Of a DNA stretch of 40,072 nucleotides, positions 9,321 to 16,285 are shown piece by piece (position 1 is the stretch's first letter; each line of letters opens with the position of its first letter). Both the position numbers and the translations under genes were made by a program. The notes beneath the pieces are model-generated. The model searched no databases, was not told where the DNA came from, and worked only from the letters and a program-made list of their open reading frames with translations. The stretch is taken from the NCBI GenBank assembly GCA_029256065.1, contig JAQSYT010000005.1:1-40072 (forward strand), written 5' to 3'. Source of the stretch: Paenibacillaceae bacterium. GTDB lineage: Bacteria; Bacillota; Bacilli; Paenibacillales; NBRC-103111.

Positions 9321-9620
9321 CTAGAAACCGAGTTGTTGTTTCGCTTCCGGTTTCATTTTATCAGGTGTCCAGGCCGGTGACCAGACCAGATCCACATTCA
9401 CGTCCGTTACACCCGGCAAACGGGACACGGCATTGCGCACGCCGCCCACGATGGTATCGTGCAGGGGGCAGCCTTGGGTGGTCAGAGTCATCTGGACATG
9501 AACCACACCGGCATCATCCTGATTCAGGTCATAGATCAGCCCCAGGTCCAGCACATTCACGCCAAGCTCGGGGTCATAAACGGTGCGCAGTGTTTCCTCT
9601 ATTGTTTCCTTCGGTGTCAT
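9321..9620 (-). CDS. DUF59/MIP18 (SufT/PaaD-like) protein
   Basis: The 99-residue protein is a single MIP18/DUF59 domain. It shows the conserved start DPELGVNVLDLGLIYDL and the TTQGCPLHDTI motif with the single conserved Cys. Relatives assist Fe-S cluster assembly or delivery (SufT, PaaD, eukaryotic MIP18). Within this cluster it may mature a metalloprotein of anaerobic respiration, which is inferred. It is preceded by AAGGAGGG and lies 33 bases after the membrane-protein gene, in the same operon. Confidence 0.85.
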   Translation of the reverse strand: MTPKETIEETLRTVYDPELGVNVLDLGLIYDLNQDDAGVVHVQMTLTTQGCPLHDTIVGGVRNAVSRLPGVTDVNVDLVWSPAWTPDKMKPEAKQQLGF

Positions 9621-9653
9621 GGGTAAACCCTCCTTATTTAGATGGTAAAAGAT

Positions 9654-10913
9654 TTATCTGGTAAACACCCGTGCCAGCAGTACCATATATCCCAGAGACA
9701 GCACGGACCATACACCTGCAGCGATCTGAACGGCCAGACCGTAACCCGCGGCGGTGGAGCCAAGCAGTGCAAAGGAGGCGGCCAGCCAAAGGGAGAGGAG
9801 CACCTTCACATGGCTTTCCTTCACCAGATCCGCCATCACTGGCGTTTTTTCCTTGCCGACCTTGTCCCCGTATTTCAGTGTCCACCAGAGGAAGGGAACA
9901 ATCTTGGACATGTAGCCGAGGATCACCGGAGCAAGCCAGTTCCACAGATACAGTGAAATCACGAAGGCATAGATGGATTGCTCGGAAAGAACGGCTGGAT
10001 TCCACACGGCGTATGCCACAAAAGCAAGTGCTGCGCCTGTCAGCAGGAAGGTGGACCAGACGGCGACCAGAATGCCGAAGCCGGGCGTTTTTTTATGCTT
10101 TTTACGGATAATATATTGAATCTGAAGGCAATAGGCGGCCAAGGCCAATGTCAGCAGAACAAGTGCAGTCCACTGCATCCACTTGGACAATCCCAGCAGA
10201 GATGAGACGGCTCCGGTTACAACCGCTGCGCTCCAGAGTGTCAGGGTGACCCGGGCAGGCTTTTCGTTATGGCCGTGGGACAGGAAGAACATGGGCAGCA
10301 TCTTGTAGCTGAAGCCGGTGATCAGCAGGCCGAACCAGCCGAACAGGCCGAACCAGAGATGGGCGCCCAGCCATTGGTCATGGGTCATCCCGAGGAAGGC
10401 GAACCGGAAGTTCAAGCCCATGCCCAAACCTGTCAGTCCGGTGAAAAAGAGAAAGGTTACTGCTGCCAGGGCGCTTAGGGTAACCGGGTTCCACATCTTA
10501 ACGGTAAGCAGTGTTGCGGCGATGTTCCAGACGAACAGAATGATGCCGGTAAAAGCGATGGTGGCAAAAATGGCAATCAGGGTCACATTTCCTTTGAAGA
10601 AGCCTACCGTTAGTCCGGAGAGGCCGATGAGGAAAAGGAAGTAATGCCATTTTCCCAGCCGCTCGCTGAAAATGCTGTGTTGGACGACAACGAATATCAA
10701 TTGGTATACGGCTCCCATGGCGATCATGGCGGCGAAGCCCAACAGCATCAGGTGTGCGGCAGACCATCCCTCCGGATTCCGCGGAGAAAGTCCCGTCCAA
10801 CCGGCTCCGGTTGCAATGGAAGCAATTTGGAACAAAAGAAACATGGCAATGCCGGTTAAGAGAAACCGGAGGGGAAGCCGTGACGGGCCTGCGGCGGAAG
10901 GGGTCGGGATCAA
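9654..10913 (-). CDS. Multi-pass membrane protein, haem-copper oxidase subunit I-like/NnrS-like
   Basis: The 419-residue protein has about 12 hydrophobic helices. Two segments resemble the helix II region of haem-copper oxidase subunit I and of NnrS: GWSAAHLMLLGFAAMIAMGAVYQL (about residues 49-72) and a later stretch GAHLWFGLFGWFGLLITGFSYKMLPMFF. Both carry a possible haem-ligand His. The full set of CuB histidines of a true oxidase or NO reductase is not evident. Such proteins sit near nirK in several Bacilli and may handle NO, haem or copper. It starts with TTG (AGGAGGT 9 bases upstream) and follows the two DUF2249 genes. Confidence 0.7.
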   Translation of the reverse strand: MIPTPSAAGPSRLPLRFLLTGIAMFLLFQIASIATGAGWTGLSPRNPEGWSAAHLMLLGFAAMIAMGAVYQLIFVVVQHSIFSERLGKWHYFLFLIGLSGLTVGFFKGNVTLIAIFATIAFTGIILFVWNIAATLLTVKMWNPVTLSALAAVTFLFFTGLTGLGMGLNFRFAFLGMTHDQWLGAHLWFGLFGWFGLLITGFSYKMLPMFFLSHGHNEKPARVTLTLWSAAVVTGAVSSLLGLSKWMQWTALVLLTLALAAYCLQIQYIIRKKHKKTPGFGILVAVWSTFLLTGAALAFVAYAVWNPAVLSEQSIYAFVISLYLWNWLAPVILGYMSKIVPFLWWTLKYGDKVGKEKTPVMADLVKESHVKVLLSLWLAASFALLGSTAAGYGLAVQIAAGVWSVLSLGYMVLLARVFTR

Positions 10914-10940
10914 GATTCTTGCACCTCCTGATGGTGGGGA

Positions 10941-11552
10941 TTATGGTTTATGGATGGTGACGATAGCGCTGCCGTCGGGCTGGGGCTCAATCTGATGGGG
11001 GTAACCCAGGTTCTTGATTTCCTCCAGCAAAAAGGCAGGCACCCGGTCATTATGGATGGTAATCGTGTCGCCTGGCCGTGCTTTTTCCAAAGCATCCATG
11101 GTGCGGATCATCGGCTTAGGCGGCTCCAGCCCCCGGTTATCCAGGTGGATGGAGCGGGGGGAGCCGTCGTCACTGGCCTCTGGTTGAGGAGCTGCGGATG
11201 CAGGGCATCCTTCATGCTCCTCTCCATGGCCTTGTGCTCCAGCTTCGGGAAGCTCATCCTGCTCTCCCTGAAGCAAAGCGGCGTATTCCTTGCGGACAAA
11301 AGTAGTGATCCAGTGCTCATGCCCGGCTTTGGCGGTGGTGGATACATACCCCTTCAGCTTCATGAGTCCCAGCAGCGGCACCGGCTTCAGTGTGGCATGC
11401 AGCACCAGCATATCCTGTTTATCCAGATCCTTAACTGTTTTCATAATGATGGCAAAAGGGTCCCGTTTGTTGCGAAGCTCCTCCCGCACATCCAGCTCAA
11501 CCCGGTTCAGCTGCGGAAGCTCTTCGGTTTTTTTGGACTTCCAAAAGAACAT
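10941..11552 (-). CDS. Protein with two DUF2249/TusA-like domains
   Basis: The 203-residue protein has two small alpha-beta domains. The first is about 15-95 (HATLKPVPLLGLMKLKGY) and the second about 135-203 (HLDNRGLEPPKPMIRTMDAL). A low-complexity Glu/Ala/Pro linker joins them. The second domain has the TusA/SirA pattern but with PPKP where the sulfur-carrying Cys normally sits, so it is not a persulfide carrier. DUF2249 proteins recur in nitrate, nitrite and NO respiration clusters, often near cupredoxin or haem proteins; their role is unknown. An SD (GGGAG) is 10 bases upstream. The gene lies 14 bases after the first DUF2249 gene. Confidence 0.8.
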   Translation of the reverse strand: MFFWKSKKTEELPQLNRVELDVREELRNKRDPFAIIMKTVKDLDKQDMLVLHATLKPVPLLGLMKLKGYVSTTAKAGHEHWITTFVRKEYAALLQGEQDELPEAGAQGHGEEHEGCPASAAPQPEASDDGSPRSIHLDNRGLEPPKPMIRTMDALEKARPGDTITIHNDRVPAFLLEEIKNLGYPHQIEPQPDGSAIVTIHKP

Positions 11553-11566
11553 GGCGTTCAGCTCCC

Positions 11567-11803
11567 TTAGTTCAGCTTGGTAATAGCGACCCGGTAAATC
11601 TCAGGGCCTTCCTCAACATATTCCCAAGCGAAATCACCCGGACGCTCAGCCTGGAATTGGTAATAAAGCGGGCGGGGTTCATGATCATTGACCAGAAGCA
11701 TTACTTCACCTGCGGACAAGCCGTCGAAGGCTTCAAAAATCGCTTGGTGGCGGATACGCGGCGGGTAGTCAGGGGCATTGATTATAGCTGCAAAGGAACT
11801 CAT
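11567..11803 (-). CDS. Small DUF2249 protein
   Basis: The 78-residue protein is one DUF2249 domain, recognised by PPRIRHQAIFEAFDGLSAGEVMLLVNDHEPRPLYYQF and the end FAWEYVEEGPEIYRVAI. It has no cysteine. It is the first gene of the accessory denitrification operon, which continues through 8597. The SD GGAGGAG is 8 bases before the ATG, and the leader from the predicted start site is only about 28 bases. Function is unknown; association with nitrite and NO metabolism is from context. Confidence 0.85.
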   Translation of the reverse strand: MSSFAAIINAPDYPPRIRHQAIFEAFDGLSAGEVMLLVNDHEPRPLYYQFQAERPGDFAWEYVEEGPEIYRVAITKLN

Positions 11804-11838
11804 GTAAGTTCTCCTCCTGTCGATTGGGTGATGAGGTC

Positions 11839-11883
11839 AGTATAAGCCGCCGGAGGGGGTGGCTTTGTGATGGGGGTCACAAA
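11839..11883 (-). promoter_or_regulatory. Fnr-type promoter of the accessory denitrification operon
   Basis: The palindrome TTTGTGA-TGGGGG-TCACAAA (11864-11883) is perfect in its arms. The -10 box TATACT (minus strand, 11844-11839) starts 29.5 bp from its centre, exactly as at nirK, which places the site at -41.5 of a start near 11832. It therefore drives 11803 to 8597, including the regulator gene. Confidence 0.85.
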
Positions 11884-11928
11884 GGCTGAAAAACTCATCT
11901 TACGTTAACCTCTCCCTTTTACAAGGAA

Positions 11929-11964
11929 AAGAACCCTCCCCGCGCAAAAGGCGATTGAGGGTTC
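11929..11964 (-). terminator. Terminator of the superoxide dismutase gene
   Basis: GAACCCTC (11931-11938) pairs with GAGGGTTC (11957-11964). On the minus strand the stem is followed by TTTTCC. It lies 23 bases after the sod stop codon. Confidence 0.75.
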
Positions 11965-11986
11965 GTATGTGGGGGATTGCCGGCAG

Positions 11987-13087
11987 CTAGTAGGGCTGCC
12001 ACACCAGCCTGCGGGCGGTTGCAAGTCGCTGGTTCACCTGCGTCCAATTCACGACATTCCACCAATCCTTGATATAGTCGGGGCGTTTGTTTTGATGCTT
12101 AAGGTAATAGGCATGCTCCCACACGTCCAAGGCCAGCAGGGGGACCGCATCCCATTGGGAGAGATTCTGGTGCTTTTCTGCCGTCAAAATCTCGGTCCGC
12201 TGGCTGCGGGGGCTCCATACCCAAATGGCCCAGCCGCCGCCCTCCACCTTATCCGCCGCCTCGCTGAACTGCTTCTTAAAGGCGTCGAAGCTGCCGAAAT
12301 CTGCACGGATTTGCTCGGCGGCCAACCCTGTAGGCGGTCCTCCCGCATTCGGGGCCATAATAGTCCAGAACAAGGTGTGCAGATAATGGCCCGCCCCATG
12401 AAACGCAAGCTCCCGCTCCCAATGCTTCACCAGGCTGAAATCCCCCGAACGGCGGGCTTCAGCCAGCTTGTTCTCGGCATTGTTCAACCCGTCCACATAA
12501 GACTGGTGATGCTTGTCGTGGTGGATCTGCATGGTTTTTTCGTCAATGTGCGGCTCCAGAGCATTGTAGGCATAAGGAAGCGGAGGCAGAGTATGTTTGC
12601 CGATGGGGACAGGTGCTGCCGGCGGTGCGGCTTCGGGTTGGGGGTGTGTGTCCGTTTGGATAGCAGCAGGGTCCGTTCTTGTGCCGTCTGCCGGGTTACT
12701 GCCGGGTTGAGATAACCCGGCTATATGGCGGATCAGTCCACTGGCGGCCGGGTTGGACTGGACCGCGGGATGATAAGCCTGCAAAGCCGCAAGCTGGCCG
12801 ATGAAGGCCTCAGTCTGCTCCTCGGATAGACGGATAAGCTGGCTGATGCCTGCCTGTGCTTGCGGGATGGCAGCAGCTTCAGGGGTATGCAGCAGCGCAT
12901 CCGCCCACTGGGACGCGCTGTATTCCGTCTGCCCCAATACCGGCTCCCAATTCTGCAGGAGACTGGCATATTCCGCTTCCAGCCCGGGAACCAATTGACG
13001 GATCATGCCGGCATATTCCCGCTCCCGTATTTTTGCGAACCGGATGTTTTCCAACAAATAAAGAGGATTTAAGCTTTTACCGCTCAT
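11987..13087 (-). CDS. Fe/Mn superoxide dismutase with long N-terminal extension (SodF-like)
   Basis: Disproportionates superoxide. The C-terminal half (about 158-366) is a complete Fe/Mn-SOD: the metal ligands are the His in MQIHHDKHH, the His in FHGAGHYLHTLFW, and the Asp and His in LALDVWEHAYY. The first 155 residues are an added helical domain followed by a Pro/Ala-rich linker. B. subtilis SodF and other Bacillales SODs also have an extension, but its role is unknown. No signal peptide is seen. The frame is open up to a TTG at 13141, but the ATG at 13087 (MSGKS) has GGGAGG 10 bases upstream and is preferred, giving 366 residues. Confidence 0.9.
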   Translation of the reverse strand: MSGKSLNPLYLLENIRFAKIREREYAGMIRQLVPGLEAEYASLLQNWEPVLGQTEYSASQWADALLHTPEAAAIPQAQAGISQLIRLSEEQTEAFIGQLAALQAYHPAVQSNPAASGLIRHIAGLSQPGSNPADGTRTDPAAIQTDTHPQPEAAPPAAPVPIGKHTLPPLPYAYNALEPHIDEKTMQIHHDKHHQSYVDGLNNAENKLAEARRSGDFSLVKHWERELAFHGAGHYLHTLFWTIMAPNAGGPPTGLAAEQIRADFGSFDAFKKQFSEAADKVEGGGWAIWVWSPRSQRTEILTAEKHQNLSQWDAVPLLALDVWEHAYYLKHQNKRPDYIKDWWNVVNWTQVNQRLATARRLVWQPY

Positions 13088-13162
13088 TCTCCGCACGCCT
13101 CCCATGATTATGATATCTCTTACCAGACTATGTGGAAGCAAGGTTGGCCTATACCGGGAGTC

Positions 13163-13191
13163 TTTACGGGCTCAGCCGGATTAGGTATACT
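13163..13191 (+). promoter_or_regulatory. Promoter of the IclR-family gene
   Basis: TTTACG (13163-13168), 17-base spacer, TATACT (13186-13191). Start site near 13198, about 86 bases before the ATG. Hexamers and spacing are the same as in the aconitase promoter at 34443-34471. Confidence 0.65.
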
Positions 13192-13204
13192 AAAAAAGAA
13201 ACTT

Positions 13205-13223
13205 GGTTTCGTATAATGAAACT
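13205..13223 (+). promoter_or_regulatory. Operator-like inverted repeat, likely IclR autoregulation site
   Basis: GTTTC-N7-GAAAC dyad (13206-13222) just downstream of the predicted start site. The same motif, identical at 15 of the 18 bases from GTTTC to the final ACT, stands in the leader of the aconitase gene. It also contains a TATAAT, so a second -10 could lie inside it. Confidence 0.6.
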
Positions 13224-13283
13224 ATTGAACGTATTAGAGGAGGGCATGTGCCCGGCCGCTACGTTCGTATAGGGGGAAGCGTT

Positions 13284-14027
13284 ATGGAGGATAACAAGCT
13301 CACCGTCCGCGCAGTGGAGCGGGCGTTGGATATATTGCTGTGCTTTACGGATGCGCCGGAGCTAAGCCTGACGGAAATCTCCGCTAGGGCAGGGCTGCAC
13401 AAAAGCACGGTTCACCGGCTGCTGGCCTCTCTGGAGAGCAAGGGGTTTCTCTTGCGCAATCCCTCCTCGGAAAAGTACCGATTGGGCTTCCGTCTGTGGG
13501 ATCTGTCGGCCAATTTATCGGCCAGCGACGATCCTGAGGTGGTGCTGCTGCCGGAGCTGGAGCATTTGCGGGATGTGCTGGAGGAGACGGTGAGCCTGTA
13601 TGTGCGGGACGGGCTGGAGCGTATCCGTGTCCAGGCGGTGCAGAGCAACCAGGCTATCCGCCGGGTAGCCCAGGTGGGCGCAAGGCTTCCCTTGTTCGTG
13701 GGAGCCTCCAGCAAGGTGCTGGTGGCGTTTGCGGAGCCGGAGGTGCTGGCGCAGGTGCTGTCCTCTCCCACCTGGCCGCCCTCCTTGGACAAAGCTGTCT
13801 TCTCGGTACAGATGGAGGAGGTCCGCAAGCTGGGCTATGCCACCAGCGTGGAGGAGCGGGAGGCAGGTGCTGCCGCCGTATCTGTGCCTGTGTACAACCG
13901 CGCCCAGCGGTTAGTGGCCGCGCTGGCCATTTCCGGGCCGGCCAACCGGCTGCCGCTGGAGAAAATGCGGGAGCAGGCGCCGGTGCTCATGGAGTTTGCC
14001 GCCCGCATGGGCAAAATGCTGAAGTAG
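13284..14027 (+). CDS. IclR-family transcription regulator
   Basis: The 247-residue protein has an N-terminal winged helix (about 7-70, with LSLTEISARAGLHKSTVHRLLASLESKGFL as the helix-turn-helix) and a C-terminal IclR effector domain (about 80-245). The effector domain shows the usual GYATSVEEREAGAAAVSVPVY signature. IclR proteins usually control catabolism of small carboxylates or aromatics. The shared dyad points to aconitase as a target, which is inferred. The ORF is open from 13203, but AGGGGG lies 7 bases before the ATG at 13284, and the family normally starts close to the HTH, so that start is chosen. Confidence 0.92.
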   Translation: MEDNKLTVRAVERALDILLCFTDAPELSLTEISARAGLHKSTVHRLLASLESKGFLLRNPSSEKYRLGFRLWDLSANLSASDDPEVVLLPELEHLRDVLEETVSLYVRDGLERIRVQAVQSNQAIRRVAQVGARLPLFVGASSKVLVAFAEPEVLAQVLSSPTWPPSLDKAVFSVQMEEVRKLGYATSVEEREAGAAAVSVPVYNRAQRLVAALAISGPANRLPLEKMREQAPVLMEFAARMGKMLK

Positions 14028-14136
14028 CGGCGCCGGTGCAGCTTTCTTCGCTTTGATGATAAAGCTCACTCGGCTGCGCCAAATCCAGACTACCGGTAAC
14101 GGCTGTTTCCGCAGCTGCTCCCGGAATGGATGTGAT

Positions 14137-14279
14137 GATAGCGCTCAACAAATGATTGCTATTGGCGGGAAAGGCGGTCTTTTCGCTGAATAGGATACAT
14201 GTTTTGATCGCTATTCCTCCAAGAAGCTCTGTTCGAGAGCCTGAATGAGGCAATAGCGTACATTTTATGATCGCTATTC
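14137..14279. repeat. Three copies of an ATAGCG-TGAT-CGCTATT palindromic repeat
   Basis: Units at 14137-14163, 14188-14217 and 14251-14279 share the pattern (A)ATAGCG-N8-12-TGAT(C/T)GCTATT and are about 50-63 bases apart. The third is a clear palindrome (AATAGCG...CGCTATT). A possible degenerate fourth lies at 14304-14330. Further on, GAGCGCCCTAG (14342-14352) and CTAGGAATGGCGCTC (14383-14397) form another inverted pair. The 500-base gap 14028-14524 holds these repeats and a terminator; I see no gene in it. Confidence 0.6.
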
Positions 14280-14404
14280 TGGACAAAACAAGGCTGCCAC
14301 GCTCATTAGTGATCATTTATTGGCGCTTACACGAACGGCCTGAGCGCCCTAGATGGTTTGACCGCTGCCATTTTCGCCTGAACTAGGAATGGCGCTCCCC
14401 TGTA

Positions 14405-14453
14405 TCAAAAAAACACCTGCCCTGGCGATCCGCCGGTGAGCAGGTGTTTTTTA
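14405..14453. terminator. Bidirectional terminator between iclR gene and opuA operon
   Basis: AAAAAACACCTGC and GCAGGTGTTTTTT form a long stem with an A-run before and a T-run after, so it can end transcripts from both converging units. Confidence 0.9.
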
Positions 14454-14524
14454 ATGACTACATGACTTCATTTCCCGGGAGCTGCGCCGGGAACGCCGTT
14501 ATTGTTGCGCACTACACTTTACTG

Positions 14525-15424
14525 TTATTTCAGATCCTCAATGGAGCTGATCTCCATATACTCGGGAACCACCAGGCCCAGCTTGGTGCCCTTCAGGTTA
14601 ACCCCCAGATCCTCCAACTTGTCCTTGTATTTGTCCAGGTAGTCCTGGTGGGTGGTGGGCAGCCACGCGGCTACCATGGCATCTGCGCTTCCGTCAGCGA
14701 CACCCGCCCACATGGGGCCGGCCTCTACCTGGAGCATCTCCGCCTTGATGCCCAGACGCTCATCCAGCACCTGCCGCACCACATAGGTGCTGGCAATCTC
14801 CGAATCCCAGGCCACATAGGCCAGCTTCAGCTTTTTGCCGTCCTCCTTGGCCAGGTCCTTGGTCCATTCATCCACCTTGGCGGTGTTGTTCTTCACCCAA
14901 TCTGCAGCCGCTTCCTCCGGCTTCTTGCCGTCCACAATAGCGGACATGACTACCGCCATGTCCTCCGGAGTCCATTCGAACCGGTCCAGCATGGCATGGG
15001 CGGAGGGGTGGGTATCCTTCAGCCCCTTGCGGACAACTGTGCGGATTTCCTCATCCTGTCCGAAGCTGCCCTTGGGGTCCTCCAGATACTTCAGCTCATA
15101 CTTGGCGAACATCCAGTGCGGAGTCCATCCGGTGACGATAATCGGTTTTTTGTCCTTGTATGCTTTGTCCAGGGCAACGGCCATAGCTGCGCCGGAGCCC
15201 TCCATCAGCGTCCAGTCCGCAAGCTCATAGTCCTTCAACGACTGGGCGGCCTGCTTCATAATTCCGGCTCCGGGATCAATGCCGATAATCTGGTGCTGCA
15301 CCTGATCACCGATACTTTTGTCTCCGGAGGCTGAGCTGTTATCCGAACATCCGGCCAATAAGCCTGCACCCAATACTCCGGCAAGACAGGCGGTCATCCA
15401 TTTACGCGATAGAACTGTAAGCAT
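14525..15424 (-). CDS. opuAC: Glycine betaine ABC transporter, substrate-binding lipoprotein OpuAC
   Basis: Binds glycine betaine or a related compatible solute outside the cell and delivers it to OpuAB. The 299-residue product has a lipoprotein signal with lipobox LLAGC (Cys near residue 26). Domain order is that of B. subtilis OpuAC: the lobe starting IIGIDPGAGIMKQA comes first and the lobe starting KLKLAYVAWDSEIAST comes second, a permutation relative to ProX-type binders. Aromatic residues expected for the betaine cage are visible in TGWTPHWMF and in VEAGPMWAG. The SD AAAGGAGA is 6 bases from the ATG. It is the last gene of the operon, 24 bases after opuAB. Confidence 0.95.
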   Translation of the reverse strand: MLTVLSRKWMTACLAGVLGAGLLAGCSDNSSASGDKSIGDQVQHQIIGIDPGAGIMKQAAQSLKDYELADWTLMEGSGAAMAVALDKAYKDKKPIIVTGWTPHWMFAKYELKYLEDPKGSFGQDEEIRTVVRKGLKDTHPSAHAMLDRFEWTPEDMAVVMSAIVDGKKPEEAAADWVKNNTAKVDEWTKDLAKEDGKKLKLAYVAWDSEIASTYVVRQVLDERLGIKAEMLQVEAGPMWAGVADGSADAMVAAWLPTTHQDYLDKYKDKLEDLGVNLKGTKLGLVVPEYMEISSIEDLK

Positions 15425-15448
15425 GAAATCTCTCCTTTTATGAATTCA

Positions 15449-16285
15449 CTATTTTTGTGTAGCTTTTTTACGTTTCATAAGATATTGAGTCATCCGGTCC
15501 AGCAGAATGGCCAGCACCACAATGGCTAACCCGGCTTCAAAGCCCTGCCCGGTTTTCACCTGGGTCACGGCCCGGTATACATCCGCGCCGATGCCCTGTG
15601 CGCCGATCATGGACGAGATCACCACCATGGACAATGCCAGCATGATGGTTTGGTTAACCCCCGCCATTATGGAGGGCATGGCCATAGGAAGCTGCAGCTT
15701 GACCAGCACCTGGGAGGGGCTGGAGCCGAAGGCATGGGCTGCTTCTACCAGCTCCGGAGCCACCTGGCGGATGCCAAGCTCCGTCAGACGAATGGTAGGG
15801 GGGACGGCGAAGATCACAGAGGCGATAACACCGGGCACCACACCCAGCCCGAAGAAGGTAACCGCAGGGATCAGATAGACAAAGGCCGGCATGGTTTGCA
15901 TAAAATCCAGGAGCGGCATCAATATGCTGCGCACCCGCTTGTTCCGGGCACACCAGATGCCAAGAGGAATGCCGATTAGGATGGACAGCACAGCAGCGGT
16001 TAGCACAAGCGCCAGCGTATCCATGGTATGGTCCCAGTATCCCAGGTTAAATATAAGAAGAAGGCCGAGAATAGCGAACAGGGCAAAGGTCCATTTGCCC
16101 AGATAATAGGCAAGTGCGGCTACAAGCACGATTAGGAGCAGTGCGGGGGGCAAATGCAGCAGATACGAAAAGCCGCTTACGATTCCTTTGATAATGGCAG
16201 CTACCAATGAAAACAGACCCGACACATGATCGTCCAAGAATCCTACGATGACTTCAACCCACTCATCCAGCGGTAATTTCGGCAT
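15449..16285 (-). CDS. opuAB: Glycine betaine ABC transporter permease OpuAB
   Basis: The 278-residue membrane subunit has about 7-8 hydrophobic helices and the BPD-transp-1 EAA loop (VEAAHAFGSSPSQVLVKLQLPMAMPSIMAGVNQ, about 185-217), which contacts the ATPase. The start LPLDEWVEVIVGFLDDH matches the amphipathic N-terminus of OpuAB/ProW. The SD GGAGGTGA is 6 bases before the ATG. The start codon lies 23 bases inside the end of opuAA, so translation of the two is probably coupled. Confidence 0.95.
   Translation of the reverse strand: MPKLPLDEWVEVIVGFLDDHVSGLFSLVAAIIKGIVSGFSYLLHLPPALLLIVLVAALAYYLGKWTFALFAILGLLLIFNLGYWDHTMDTLALVLTAAVLSILIGIPLGIWCARNKRVRSILMPLLDFMQTMPAFVYLIPAVTFFGLGVVPGVIASVIFAVPPTIRLTELGIRQVAPELVEAAHAFGSSPSQVLVKLQLPMAMPSIMAGVNQTIMLALSMVVISSMIGAQGIGADVYRAVTQVKTGQGFEAGLAIVVLAILLDRMTQYLMKRKKATQK

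Noticed and set aside
14525-15424. OpuAC with swapped halves as a novel rearrangement
   Set aside because: The lobe order is unusual compared with ProX but is the normal order of B. subtilis OpuAC.
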